Position numbers and translations under genes: made by a program. The notes under the pieces are model-generated. The model did no database searches, had not been told where the DNA came from, and saw nothing but the letters and a program-made list of their open reading frames with translations. From an uncultured SAR86 cluster bacterium (GTDB taxonomy: Bacteria; Pseudomonadota; Gammaproteobacteria; Magnimaribacterales; Magnimaribacteraceae), in the NCBI GenBank assembly GCA_902514295.1, contig CABXQE010000006.1, positions 1-64,000 of the forward strand: DNA of 64,000 nt. Direction: 5' to 3'. How positions within the stretch are numbered: position 1 is the stretch's first letter; each line of letters begins with the position of its first letter. This document shows positions 21,024-31,079 of this stretch, in pieces.

Positions 21024-21389
21024 GTGATTGTTATGAAAGATCATGATATTGGCTTCTTAGAGCTGGTTCAGAAATCACTAAAAAGCGTACCCGAATACGA
21101 CGTTCACCAAGTTAAAAATAAACTAGATAATTCAGAAGAGTTTTACTTGGTAGATGTCAGAGAAGATAGCGAGTGGATTGAAGGCAACATACCTAACTCT
21201 ATTCATATTGGTAAGGGGGTCATCGAAAGAGATATAACTACAATCATTCCTAATAAAGATGCTGAGATAGTTTTATACTGCCAAGGAGGATTTAGGTCTG
21301 CCCTTGCAGGAGAAAGCATTCAAAAGATGGGTTATAAGAATGTTTTTTCAATGAGGGGGGGCTACAGCGATTGGATCAATAATAATTGA
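21024..21389 (+). CDS. rhodanese-domain sulfurtransferase
   Basis: FYLVDVREDSEWIEGNIPNSIHIGKG, VLYCQGGFRSALAGESIQKMGYKNVFSMRGGYSDW. Confidence 0.92.
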   Translation: MIVMKDHDIGFLELVQKSLKSVPEYDVHQVKNKLDNSEEFYLVDVREDSEWIEGNIPNSIHIGKGVIERDITTIIPNKDAEIVLYCQGGFRSALAGESIQKMGYKNVFSMRGGYSDWINNN

Positions 21390-21413
21390 AATGAGTGGGG
21401 AGACTCATAACAC

Positions 21414-22769
21414 ATGTCATCTTCTAATAAAGTTGGAATTACAGAAGTTGTCTTAAGAGACGGCATTCAATCTCTATTAGCCACTAGAGTCCCCCTAAGG
21501 GACCTAGTTCCGATTATTCCAGTACTGGACAAGATTGGGTATTGGTCAATGGAGACGTGGGGAGGTGCCACTTATGACGCGTGCATAAGATATCTCAATG
21601 AAGACCCTTGGGAAAGGTTAAGGACTTTTGAGGCCTTGATGCCAAATACTCCTCAACAAATGCTTATAAGAGGTCAAAACCTAGTTGGTTATAAGCATTA
21701 TTCACAAAACGTTATTACTAGTTTTTTAGAAAAGTCTTCTGAGAATGGTATTAAGATTTTCAGAACTTTCGACGCCTTAAATGATTTTGAAAACATTGAA
21801 TTTACTATCAAAGAAGTGAAAAGGATTGGAAAACATGCCCAAGGAACAATAGCTTACACAACAAGTCCAGTTCATGACATGTCTACCTGGTTAGACCTTG
21901 GAAAGAAGATTGAGGATAGCGGAGCTGATTCTTTAGCCATAAAAGATATGGCGGGATTATTAAGACCATTTGATGCATTTGATTTGGTCTCTAATTTAAA
22001 ACAGAGCCTATCGATACCTATTCATATGCAAACTCACGCAACCACGGGTATGTCGTCTGCTACCAATATGAAAGCTATTGAAGCTGGAATAGACAACATT
22101 GATACTTCAATCTCTTCTTTGAGTATGACTTACGGACATTCTGCAACGGAGACTATGAATGCAATTTTTGAAGGTCAAGAGAGACAAATTGATCTAGACA
22201 TGGCTGCTTTAGAAGAATCTTCAGACTATTTTAAAGATATAAGAGAAAAGTACTCTGAATTTGAAGGTGATATGAAAGGTGTCGATACGACCATGTTGGT
22301 TAAGCAAGTTCCTGGAGGGATGATATCTAGCCTTGAAACTCAACTTAAATCTAATAAACAAGAAGATAAGATAGATCTTGTAAAAAATGAAATACCTAAA
22401 GTAAGAAAAGATTTTGGGTACCCTCCTCTGGTTACCCCAGCCTCTCAAATTGTAGGAGCTCAAGCACTGTTGAACGTAATGGATGGTCTTAGATATAAAA
22501 ATCTATCCAATGAGTCAATAAATCTCATTAAAGGTAATTACGGAAAATTACCGGGGGAAATAAAAGAAGATCTTAAGAAGCGAGTAGATTCCTTAGACGC
22601 AGTTGGAGAACCTCTGGATCCGGAAGAGCTACAAAGCATGAAGAAAGAATTAACAGAACTGTGTCTAAAAAACTCTTTACCCGATCTTTCAGAAAATGAA
22701 GAAATGCTTCTGACTTATATTTTATTCCCGAACATAGCTTTGAGATTCTTCCGAAGCCTAAATTTTTAA
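21414..22769 (+). CDS. carboxyltransferase subunit (pyruvate carboxylase B / oxaloacetate decarboxylase alpha-like), no biotinyl domain
   Basis: VVLRDGIQSLLATRVPLRDL, ETWGGATYDACIRYLNEDPWERL, FDALNDFENI, QTHATTGM; no C-terminal AMKM biotin motif. Confidence 0.88.
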   Translation: MSSSNKVGITEVVLRDGIQSLLATRVPLRDLVPIIPVLDKIGYWSMETWGGATYDACIRYLNEDPWERLRTFEALMPNTPQQMLIRGQNLVGYKHYSQNVITSFLEKSSENGIKIFRTFDALNDFENIEFTIKEVKRIGKHAQGTIAYTTSPVHDMSTWLDLGKKIEDSGADSLAIKDMAGLLRPFDAFDLVSNLKQSLSIPIHMQTHATTGMSSATNMKAIEAGIDNIDTSISSLSMTYGHSATETMNAIFEGQERQIDLDMAALEESSDYFKDIREKYSEFEGDMKGVDTTMLVKQVPGGMISSLETQLKSNKQEDKIDLVKNEIPKVRKDFGYPPLVTPASQIVGAQALLNVMDGLRYKNLSNESINLIKGNYGKLPGEIKEDLKKRVDSLDAVGEPLDPEELQSMKKELTELCLKNSLPDLSENEEMLLTYILFPNIALRFFRSLNF

Positions 22770-22785
22770 GTGAATAGGAGAAAAA

Positions 22786-23985
22786 ATGAAACTAACAAAT
22801 ATTGAAACTTATGTTATTAAAACTGGTGAACCTAACTTAGGCGGTCTCTTCTGGTTTTTTATTAAACTTGAAACGGATGAAGGTATTGTTGGTTGGGGAG
22901 AGACCGCGGTTCTCTATACCCTACTAGGAGTAGAGGATGGATTTGAACAAAACTTAAAAGATATATTTGAACATTATCTTAAAGATCAAGACCCTCTGAA
23001 TAGAGAAACTCTTTATCACACTCTTTACGCTGGATTAACAGATCAACACCCTGATTACATAACTGTAGGGTTAATTAGCGCTATAGATATAGCCCTTTGG
23101 GATATAACCGGCAAATACTACAACACGCCTGTTTATAACCTGTTAGGAGGTAAATATAGAGATAGGATTAGGACTTATACATATATTTATGAAAGAGAAG
23201 TTAAAACAACTATTCACGAAGCCATAGGTGCATGGACAACAGATCCTCAACGCCTTGGAGAACTAGCATCAGAACTCGCCGATGAAGGCTTTACAGGTCT
23301 TAAATTTGATCCGCTGCCTCAAAAAGTATGGAGAAAAACGCCCTTTCCTCCTTGGGAAATCTCTCAAAAAGAATATGACCATGCGGAACAATCAGTTAAA
23401 GCTATCCGAGAGGCTGTTGGTACAAGAGCAGATATTTTAATAGGCACTCATGGTCAAATCACTCCTTCGGCTGCCAGAAGATTAGCTGCGAGAGTTGAAC
23501 AATATGATCCCCTTTGGCTGGAAGAACCTTGTCCACCAGAAAATTATAAAGAAATGGGAAAAATAGCCAGAAGTACTTCAATTCCTATAGCTTCCGGAGA
23601 AAGGCTCGTTACCTTGCACGAGTTCCAAAATCTATTTGATCAAGGTGGTTGCGCTTTTGCTCAACCGGACCTTGGTAGTTGTGGTGGAATTACTGCTTGC
23701 AAGAAGATTTCTACACTTGCTGAAGCTAATTACGTATTAATGGCGCCCCACGTTTGGGGAGGGCCTATTATTACTGCTGCTGCATTACAGATAGACGCAA
23801 ATATTCCTAACTTTCTAATTCAAGAAAGTATTGGAAAATCAGATGGATTCTTTGATGAAATAATCAAAGAGCCGTTTGTCTGGGAAAATGGAGACCTGAT
23901 TATTTCTGATAAACCAGGTATTGGGATTGAGCTAGATGAAGATAAGCTAGAGAATCACCGAAGTAAATTATCGGATCTACGTTAA
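22786..23985 (+). CDS. enolase superfamily, mandelate racemase/muconate lactonizing-type (sugar-acid dehydratase-like)
   Basis: GLKFDPLPQ, WLEEPCPPENY, IASGERLVTLHEF, QPDLGSCGGIT, APHVWGGPI. Confidence 0.88.
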   Translation: MKLTNIETYVIKTGEPNLGGLFWFFIKLETDEGIVGWGETAVLYTLLGVEDGFEQNLKDIFEHYLKDQDPLNRETLYHTLYAGLTDQHPDYITVGLISAIDIALWDITGKYYNTPVYNLLGGKYRDRIRTYTYIYEREVKTTIHEAIGAWTTDPQRLGELASELADEGFTGLKFDPLPQKVWRKTPFPPWEISQKEYDHAEQSVKAIREAVGTRADILIGTHGQITPSAARRLAARVEQYDPLWLEEPCPPENYKEMGKIARSTSIPIASGERLVTLHEFQNLFDQGGCAFAQPDLGSCGGITACKKISTLAEANYVLMAPHVWGGPIITAAALQIDANIPNFLIQESIGKSDGFFDEIIKEPFVWENGDLIISDKPGIGIELDEDKLENHRSKLSDLR

Positions 23986-23989
23986 GAGT

Positions 23990-24847
23990 TTAAAGATAAT
24001 TTGAGGCTGCTTCAGTAATTGCGTTGCCTTCAAGTCTTGCGTGATACATAGTCCTTGGTTCGGTTAAATCCCATGGACAAGCTTGATGCATTAAACATCT
24101 ATTGTCCCAAATCACTGCATCACCAGATTCCCAAGAATGGTGATAAGTCCAAAACTTGTTCCCTGTGGTGAACTCTTCAAGATCTTTCGCTAATTTCTGT
24201 GCTTCCATATCACTCATACCTGGAATTCTATGTACATGCCTACCTATAGTCAGACACTTAACTCCAGTTTCCGGGTGAGTTTTAACCAAAGGTCTTAAAG
24301 GTTTCGGATCGACATCAAAACCGTAACTATTAAACTCACTTTCTTCTTTAGATTTATGGCCAAAACGATCTTTTTGACTGAACTCATAAGAATGGAATGC
24401 AGATAATTCATCAATTTTATCTTTCATCTCTTGGTCAAGAGCCTCGTATGACGCCCTGCAATCAGCCCAACCAGTCTCACCACCCTTTTTAGGAACTATA
24501 TGGGCTGTAAAAACGGCTCCTTTAGCCTGAATGGGCATATAAGTGCTATCGTGATGCCATTCCATATTGCCTCTCAGGGATTTGACAATGTCATCGTCGT
24601 AAGGATCTCTAACAGTACCGTCTGTTCTAACGTTACTTATTGGGCTTAGATCAAATTCTAAGTTACCAAAGCGTTTAGCAAATTTTACCTGTTCTTCATT
24701 GTTTAAATTCTGACCTGGAAAAATTAAGAGAGCATGCTCCAGCCATAATTGATATAACTCTTGCATTTCATCTTCTTGGATATCTGTTAGAGCTATATCA
24801 AAAACTTTTGCTCCAAAAGATCTATCTAATTTTTCTACTTTGAACAC
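23990..24847 (-). CDS. TauD/TfdA-family Fe(II)/2-oxoglutarate dioxygenase
   Basis: EWHHDSTYMPIQAKGAVFTAHIVPKKGGETGWADCRASYEAL; WDNRCLMHQAC; HARLEG. Confidence 0.92.
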   Translation of the reverse strand: MFKVEKLDRSFGAKVFDIALTDIQEDEMQELYQLWLEHALLIFPGQNLNNEEQVKFAKRFGNLEFDLSPISNVRTDGTVRDPYDDDIVKSLRGNMEWHHDSTYMPIQAKGAVFTAHIVPKKGGETGWADCRASYEALDQEMKDKIDELSAFHSYEFSQKDRFGHKSKEESEFNSYGFDVDPKPLRPLVKTHPETGVKCLTIGRHVHRIPGMSDMEAQKLAKDLEEFTTGNKFWTYHHSWESGDAVIWDNRCLMHQACPWDLTEPRTMYHARLEGNAITEAASNYL

Positions 24848-24912
24848 TTCTATGACTTTACTGATTTATATGGTTGACCTAATATAAATCACTATTACAT
24901 TTAAATAAAGAT

Positions 24913-26070
24913 ATGCCTTACATAGAAAACAGAATAGTTCACGATGCTGACGCCCATACCATGGAGCTTCCTAATTGGTATGAAGAGTTTGGAACTAAAA
25001 GGGTTCAGGATGCGTTTAAAGAGCGTTTTAAGGGCACTAAAGGGCTTGCGCACACCTACTTTGATAATATTGAAGAAGTCCATAAACAGGGCTCTTATCA
25101 AGATTTAAATGAAAAAGATCTTATGGTTAGGAAAAACTATGATGCTTTAGGCTCTTTCAATAAAACTGACCGATCTGAGGCATTAGATCTTCTGGGAGTA
25201 AAAACTCAATTGATATTTCCTACCTCTCCAAATGTTTGGTTAGAAAGCTTAGAACACTCTGATGAAGTAGAGCTTTTATATGAAGTTGCTTCAGCCACCA
25301 ATAGAACACAAATTGATTTTTGCTCTGAAGACAAGAGATTGTTGCCTGTCGCTTATGTTCCTCTGGCTAATCTAGAAAAAGCAAATGAAACAGCTAAAGA
25401 GGCATTGCAAATGGGCGCCAAAGCTCTTTTGATACCTTGGGCTTGCCCTAAACGTCATGCAACTAGCCATGTGAAGCTTGATAAGGTGTGGGCGCAAGCT
25501 CAAGAAGCAGGAGCACCTATCTTATTTCATGTAGGAACAGCAGATTTTGTAATGCCGAAAGCTCATTCATTAAATGGCATGCCAAAAGTAAAAGATTTCC
25601 ATGGAGGGGAGGAAAATTTTAGATCTATTTCTTATATGGCTATTTCTTCTGGCCCTATGCAAGCTTTGTCGTTATTAATTCTTGATGGTGTTTTAGATAG
25701 ATTCCCTTCATTAATGTTCGGAGTAATTGAACTTGGAGCTGTTTGGGTTCCAGGTTTTATGAGACAACTAGATTCTGCTTTTGAAGCCTTTGCTAGGCAT
25801 GAAGAAAGGCTACAACAACTATCCTTAAAACCCAGTGAATATATGTCTCGTCAGGTTAGAGTCACTCCCTACCCTACAGAGCCTACCGATTGGGTCATTG
25901 AACAAGCAGGTACTGATATCTTTATGTTTTCTTCAGACTACCCGCACCTTGAAGGTGGAAGGAATCCTATGGGACGTTTTGAGAAAGCGACCTCCCATCT
26001 AAATAAAACAGAACAAGATAAATTCTATAGAAAAAACTTTGAAGAATTAATGGGCTCTGCATTTAAATAA
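24913..26070 (+). CDS. amidohydrolase family 2 (ACMSD-like) protein
   Basis: HDADAHTMELPNWYEEFG, FHVGTADFVMPK, FSSDYPHLEGGRNPMGRFE. Confidence 0.82.
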   Translation: MPYIENRIVHDADAHTMELPNWYEEFGTKRVQDAFKERFKGTKGLAHTYFDNIEEVHKQGSYQDLNEKDLMVRKNYDALGSFNKTDRSEALDLLGVKTQLIFPTSPNVWLESLEHSDEVELLYEVASATNRTQIDFCSEDKRLLPVAYVPLANLEKANETAKEALQMGAKALLIPWACPKRHATSHVKLDKVWAQAQEAGAPILFHVGTADFVMPKAHSLNGMPKVKDFHGGEENFRSISYMAISSGPMQALSLLILDGVLDRFPSLMFGVIELGAVWVPGFMRQLDSAFEAFARHEERLQQLSLKPSEYMSRQVRVTPYPTEPTDWVIEQAGTDIFMFSSDYPHLEGGRNPMGRFEKATSHLNKTEQDKFYRKNFEELMGSAFK

Positions 26071-26071
26071 A

Positions 26072-27517
26072 GTGAAACTCTCTAATTCATACATCGGATT
26101 ACCCGAGGATTTTTATCAAGTAATCAATCCCCTTCCAGTTAAATCTCCTAAGCTAATAGCTTTTAATGAGGATTTGGCTAAGGATCTTAGTCTTACGATG
26201 GACCTTGATGAAGCGCTGAAATACTTCTCGGGAAATTCAGTCCCAGAAAATACAACGCCTATTGCATTAAATTATGCCGGCCACCAATTTGGAAATTTCG
26301 TTCATGAGCTAGGGGATGGTAGAGCTACGCTTCTAGGTGAAATAGAAGTTGATAAAGAAAGATTTGACGTTCAACTTAAAGGTTCTGGGCCAACAAAATT
26401 TTCTAGACAAGGGGATGGTCGTTCTGCACTGGGCCCGGTGATTAGGGAATATATTATTAGCGAAGCTATGCACCACCTAAATATACCAACAACTAGAGCA
26501 TTGGCCGCTGTTTCAACGGGCGAGCATGTATTCAGAGAACAAATAGAACCAGGCGGCATATTAACGAGAATTGCAAAAAGTCATATAAGAGTAGGCACTT
26601 TTGAATATTTTGCCTCGAGGCAACAATGGGAAAATGTGAAGCTTTTAGCTGATTACACAATTCAGAGACATTTCCCAGAAATTAGAGAATTAGACAACCA
26701 TTACTTAGAACTTCTTAAAGCTGTATCCAATGGGCAGTCCAAATTAATAGCCAAATGGATGAGTGTTGGATTTATTCACGGCGTAATGAACACAGATAAC
26801 TTCACAATTTCGGGTGAAACTTTAGATTATGGCCCATGTGCTTTTATGGATGAATATGATCCTGCAACTGTCTATAGCTCAATAGATCATGGTGGAAGGT
26901 ATGCGTTTGGAAATCAACCTAGCATCGCAGCTTGGAATCTTGCTTCATTAGCAGGATGTTTAATTTCCTTCATAGATAATGATTCTAAAAAAGCTAATGA
27001 GCTTGCAACTAAAGTATTAGATGATTTCTCTATCAACACCAATCAAGAAATATTAAATGTTATGTGTCAAAAAATTGGATTAGACGGGAATTCTGATCAG
27101 CATCAAACTATTTTAAAAGATCTACTGAAGATAATGATTCCTAACCAAGCTGACTATATTCTAAGTTTTAGATATTTAGGACAAGCACTATTGGACAAAG
27201 ATTCTTTATTCCTAGATCAATTTAAAGAAAAAGAAAAAATTAAAGAGTGGCTTAGTAATTGGAAACTAACCGTAAAAGAATTAGATCTAGATGCAGAGGA
27301 ATTGGTTAAGAAAATGGATAGTATTAACCCTATATACATTCCTAGGAATCATAACGTTGATAATGCCATAAAAGCTGCTTATGAAGATAACTTAGAGCCC
27401 ATGCATGAACTTTTAGAGGTTTTAAAGAATCCTTTCAAAGAAAATAAAAAGTATTCGCATTTAACCGTTCCTCCAAAAGAAGAAGAGAAAATACTTCAAA
27501 CTTTCTGCGGCACTTAA
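26072..27517 (+). CDS. selO: protein adenylyltransferase SelO (YdiU family)
   Basis: YAGHQFGNFVHELGDGRATLLGEI, QLKGSGPTKFSRQGDGRSALGPVIREYI, HGVMNTDNFTISGETLDYGPCAFMDEYDP; C-terminal Cys (FCGT); GTG start. Confidence 0.93.
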   Translation: MKLSNSYIGLPEDFYQVINPLPVKSPKLIAFNEDLAKDLSLTMDLDEALKYFSGNSVPENTTPIALNYAGHQFGNFVHELGDGRATLLGEIEVDKERFDVQLKGSGPTKFSRQGDGRSALGPVIREYIISEAMHHLNIPTTRALAAVSTGEHVFREQIEPGGILTRIAKSHIRVGTFEYFASRQQWENVKLLADYTIQRHFPEIRELDNHYLELLKAVSNGQSKLIAKWMSVGFIHGVMNTDNFTISGETLDYGPCAFMDEYDPATVYSSIDHGGRYAFGNQPSIAAWNLASLAGCLISFIDNDSKKANELATKVLDDFSINTNQEILNVMCQKIGLDGNSDQHQTILKDLLKIMIPNQADYILSFRYLGQALLDKDSLFLDQFKEKEKIKEWLSNWKLTVKELDLDAEELVKKMDSINPIYIPRNHNVDNAIKAAYEDNLEPMHELLEVLKNPFKENKKYSHLTVPPKEEEKILQTFCGT

Positions 27518-28470
27518 TCTTTTAGTTTTTCTGTTCTAAGAAATTTAAAGAAACACCAAGTTGCTACAGCACTTAAGACGTGCCAAATTCCATGAGCTTG
27601 GAAGAATCTATCCGGATCACAATAAGGGCTATCAGGTACTCCTGTTAGCCAAATAGAGAAAGCCAAGAGGTAGGTAAACATCCCTGCAAAAAACCAAGGA
27701 TTATAAGTTCTAGAATATCTAGGTGGTTCTTTAGCTAAGAAGCCTGGTATCCAAAAAGTTGCTATCCACCAGTAATCAGCAAGATTGTTCCAAATTTCCC
27801 AAGGAAATATTCCAAACACTGCGCACACAAAGAATCCTATGAAGCCTGATAACCATCTAAAGTTAGGTGTCCAATATCTATATAGGCATTCTGAGATGAA
27901 CCATAACCCTATAGAGACTGAGAAAAGATTAAATCCAAACCCTGTTCCTAAACCATCAGTCCATCTAAATATTCCATCGATGATTACAATGAATAAATAA
28001 ACAGAGAAAATCTTTTTAACTGACCACCTTCCCATTTCTCCAACATTAATCAACCAAGGAATGAGTATGTACATCACCATGCTTAAGTTATCCGCCCATT
28101 GACCCCAACCCGTATGAGTTCCATGCATAAGCATTGATCCAGGCCCCAAATAGATGACAGCTCCGGCGTAAAGCATTGATATAGGCGTTAGCCCTGTGAA
28201 TTGATTCCTAGGGTCTCTCTCTTCTCTAGAGAGAACCCAGTACATGGTTAAACCGGCAACCATAAAACCTAAATTACTGAGGGCATTGACTGGTTCTCTA
28301 AATATAGAAGAACTGACCCTTTCGCACCAACGCCAAGCTTCTCCTATAACGGCTCCAGGTTCTAAAGAAGGAATCACACCGAAATACCCTAAAATGATAT
28401 AAGTAGCCATAAAGCCAAAGCTCAATGAAAGTGCTATTGGAAATACCTTGTTTTCCCAGTTTGATGTCAT
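27514..28470 (-). CDS. alkaline-ceramidase-like (CREST superfamily) membrane protein
   Basis: Multi-TM; WCERVSSSIFREPVNALSNLGF, HGTHTGWGQWADNLSM, QAHGIWHVLSA match the conserved Glu/Ser/His/Asp motifs of that family. Confidence 0.68.
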   Translation of the reverse strand: MTSNWENKVFPIALSLSFGFMATYIILGYFGVIPSLEPGAVIGEAWRWCERVSSSIFREPVNALSNLGFMVAGLTMYWVLSREERDPRNQFTGLTPISMLYAGAVIYLGPGSMLMHGTHTGWGQWADNLSMVMYILIPWLINVGEMGRWSVKKIFSVYLFIVIIDGIFRWTDGLGTGFGFNLFSVSIGLWFISECLYRYWTPNFRWLSGFIGFFVCAVFGIFPWEIWNNLADYWWIATFWIPGFLAKEPPRYSRTYNPWFFAGMFTYLLAFSIWLTGVPDSPYCDPDRFFQAHGIWHVLSAVATWCFFKFLRTEKLKD

Positions 28471-28474
28471 GTGT

Positions 28475-29506
28475 TTATTTTACTAGTTCCATTTGAGATT
28501 TGGCGTATTGAATAGCTTCATTAAAATTATCTGGGAATTGAAATTTATATCTTTTAGCAATCTTTTGAGCCCTTGCAAAACTAGATACTGAAGTACACCA
28601 ATTTTTTAAAGTATAGCTTGCTATACCTAACTGCATGTAAGGAGCATAATACCTTTCTCTTAAAGATTCACTTCTTGTCATTGAGTTTACGACTTCGAGC
28701 ATTTCATGTTCTAGTTTCTCCCAATCCTCTTCTTCAAAATAGATCTGTACTAGCCCCAAACCACCGAAAGTATGTAATTTACTGCTGATAACACCCCTCG
28801 CCTGGACACCTCCTCGTATAGTATCTACGTAGCCATCTTGATAATAAAATTTGCTTTCTAACAAGGTTTTTTTAATTTCCTCTCTCGGTTTATTTAATTT
28901 AAACAATGCCTTACCTTTCGTGTACAAAAAAGACGCACGTTCAATATCTGAAAGCTTTTCGTTTTGCAATTGCTTATCTATCTGCGATATAGCTTTTTCC
29001 AGTCTAATAACATTTTTAGAAGAAAGGTTTTTTACTTTTATTTTTTTTAATATTCTTGCAAGCTCAGAGTTACGGAGCATTAAATTATCTTCTAGTCCTT
29101 CAATCCTAAACTTAATAATGACCCTTTCCCCTTTTGTAGAAATAGCTTCGCCTTTCTCATCCTTTCCAGGTATATATTCATAAGAATACACAGAATTCAA
29201 AGCACTTCGAGAAAACAGGTCTTTCTTTTTTTCGGAGGTATGATCTATCCAAATAGTTCTAGGATCTTCAACTTCTCCTTTTTCATTAACAGTAAATTCA
29301 ATTAGTAAATTTGCTTCTATAGATTGTCTAAGTGCCCCAATCGGATAAGTAGGTACAGATTGTTTTATAGGAACAGGTTTTAATAAATCTTTAGCTTCTC
29401 TACATTCTTCAAGGTTATGATACTTCGATTCATGTGAAGAAATAAGATTGAAAAATAACAACAATAAACTTAAGACTATAATTTTTATAAATTTATTGCT
29501 AATCAA
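28475..29506 (-). CDS. secreted/periplasmic protein with TonB C-terminal-like domain and TPR-like C-terminus
   Basis: N-terminal hydrophobic segment; PVPIKQSVPTYPIGALRQSIEANLLIEFTVNEKGEVEDPRTIW resembles TonB_C; helical repeat region follows. Confidence 0.55.
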   Translation of the reverse strand: MISNKFIKIIVLSLLLLFFNLISSHESKYHNLEECREAKDLLKPVPIKQSVPTYPIGALRQSIEANLLIEFTVNEKGEVEDPRTIWIDHTSEKKKDLFSRSALNSVYSYEYIPGKDEKGEAISTKGERVIIKFRIEGLEDNLMLRNSELARILKKIKVKNLSSKNVIRLEKAISQIDKQLQNEKLSDIERASFLYTKGKALFKLNKPREEIKKTLLESKFYYQDGYVDTIRGGVQARGVISSKLHTFGGLGLVQIYFEEEDWEKLEHEMLEVVNSMTRSESLRERYYAPYMQLGIASYTLKNWCTSVSSFARAQKIAKRYKFQFPDNFNEAIQYAKSQMELVK

Positions 29507-30905
29507 TGTAAATGCTACCTTTTGAAATTACTGTGACTATATCTCTAGTGTGTTTAATGTTAAGGCTTGGATTGTTATTTAGAATAAGAAGATCAGCCCT
29601 CTTTCCAACCTCTATACTTCCCATCTTACCATCTAAATTAAAGAACTCAGCCGGCGTTATAGTAGCTGCTTTTATAGCCTCAATGGGGGTTAAGCCAGCT
29701 TCGACTAATAACTCTAGCTCTTTATGAAGACTAAAACCTGGGGTTAGAAAGCCTATAGGGGTATCGGTACCCGCAATTACCTTTACTTTATGTTTATTGA
29801 ATAAATTAACAATATTAAAACTCCACTTCTCATAGTTCTTATAACTCTCATTTATAGGTTGCTCGGCTAAGTTATTAGAGTTCTGCAACCATTCTGTTTT
29901 TACCTCTTTAGGTAAGAAATTGTATGTTTCTTGCCACTCTTTATTAGCAAAGAACCTTTTGGAACCAACAGTATTAATGGTTAAGGTTGGAGTTTGATAA
30001 ACATTGTTTGAAGCTAAATACTTAATAACCTCATCACATCTTTGTTCATTTATATTCATTAGAGCTTTGGGTCTTTGTAGCCCATGAATCTTAGATCTAA
30101 GAGAAGACCCGGGAAGCAAATCTTCATTCTCTAATAACTTCTTTCTCTTAGTAAGCATGTCCCTTGCTTCCTCTGCACAAGCTAACTCTAAATTTCTAAT
30201 GTGCTGCATGCCATCTAAACCTGCATCTACTGCATCAATTAAATCCATACTTAGTGGTATATGACTAGTAACACGAAGATTTCTTTGCTCAGCTATTTCT
30301 TGAAGTTCTTTAAAGTCTTCAGGAGTTAACATTTCGTATGTTTTAAGAAAAGACACTCCTTCTTGAATTAGATTATCCACTAGCAAGTTTTTATCTGTAT
30401 CTTTACTTACTCCAACTGAGAGTTCAGGGAATCCTGGTTCAGAACCCTTATACACTCTTGGCATTCCATCAATTAACGGGCCGGAATAAAAAAGTCTTGG
30501 TGCCTTTAAAGGATTGTCTTCAGCAAATTCTATAGCAGGTCTAAGTTTCTCTATAACAGCTCCCGTATCTCGAATGCTAGTAATTCCGTTTTTAAGAAAT
30601 AATTTATAAGCGGTTTGGTAATCTAGTTCTGGAATAAAAGTTAAATGCACATGAGCATCCCAAAGGCCTGGGATTATGAACTTTCCCGTCGCATCTATTA
30701 CCGTGTCGTCTTCTTGGAAAGCTACTTCTTTTAATCTTGTTTTGCCTATATAGACGATTTCATCTTCCTGCAAAACAAGAGTCATGTTTATTCTTTTTGG
30801 GTTCTCTGCATCAATTAAGGTAGCATTTTCTATAATAACCCTAGACGAAACATGAAAGCTAAATAGAAGTAGGAAGAAGGTTTTTACGAAGATGGATAAT
30901 CTCAT
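29499..30905 (-). CDS. exported amidohydrolase (imidazolonepropionase-like)
   Basis: Signal peptide; GKFIIPGLWDAHVHL, AGTDTPIGFLTPGFSLHKELELLVEAGLTPIEAIKAATITPAEF, GKRADLLILN. Confidence 0.88.
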   Translation of the reverse strand: MRLSIFVKTFFLLLFSFHVSSRVIIENATLIDAENPKRINMTLVLQEDEIVYIGKTRLKEVAFQEDDTVIDATGKFIIPGLWDAHVHLTFIPELDYQTAYKLFLKNGITSIRDTGAVIEKLRPAIEFAEDNPLKAPRLFYSGPLIDGMPRVYKGSEPGFPELSVGVSKDTDKNLLVDNLIQEGVSFLKTYEMLTPEDFKELQEIAEQRNLRVTSHIPLSMDLIDAVDAGLDGMQHIRNLELACAEEARDMLTKRKKLLENEDLLPGSSLRSKIHGLQRPKALMNINEQRCDEVIKYLASNNVYQTPTLTINTVGSKRFFANKEWQETYNFLPKEVKTEWLQNSNNLAEQPINESYKNYEKWSFNIVNLFNKHKVKVIAGTDTPIGFLTPGFSLHKELELLVEAGLTPIEAIKAATITPAEFFNLDGKMGSIEVGKRADLLILNNNPSLNIKHTRDIVTVISKGSIYID

Positions 30906-31079
30906 TTAGTTATAACCTTACAGATGGTTGGTCTAAAGAATTTTAATAATTAACCTATTAAATCACTTATCGACATTTGTTTCATCTGGTTCTCAGTACC
31001 TTAAATCAATAAGCTGCTTTTGCTTACCTATAATTAGTATAGGTGGGGCACATAATCTGAGCCTATCGAGGCTATAAAT

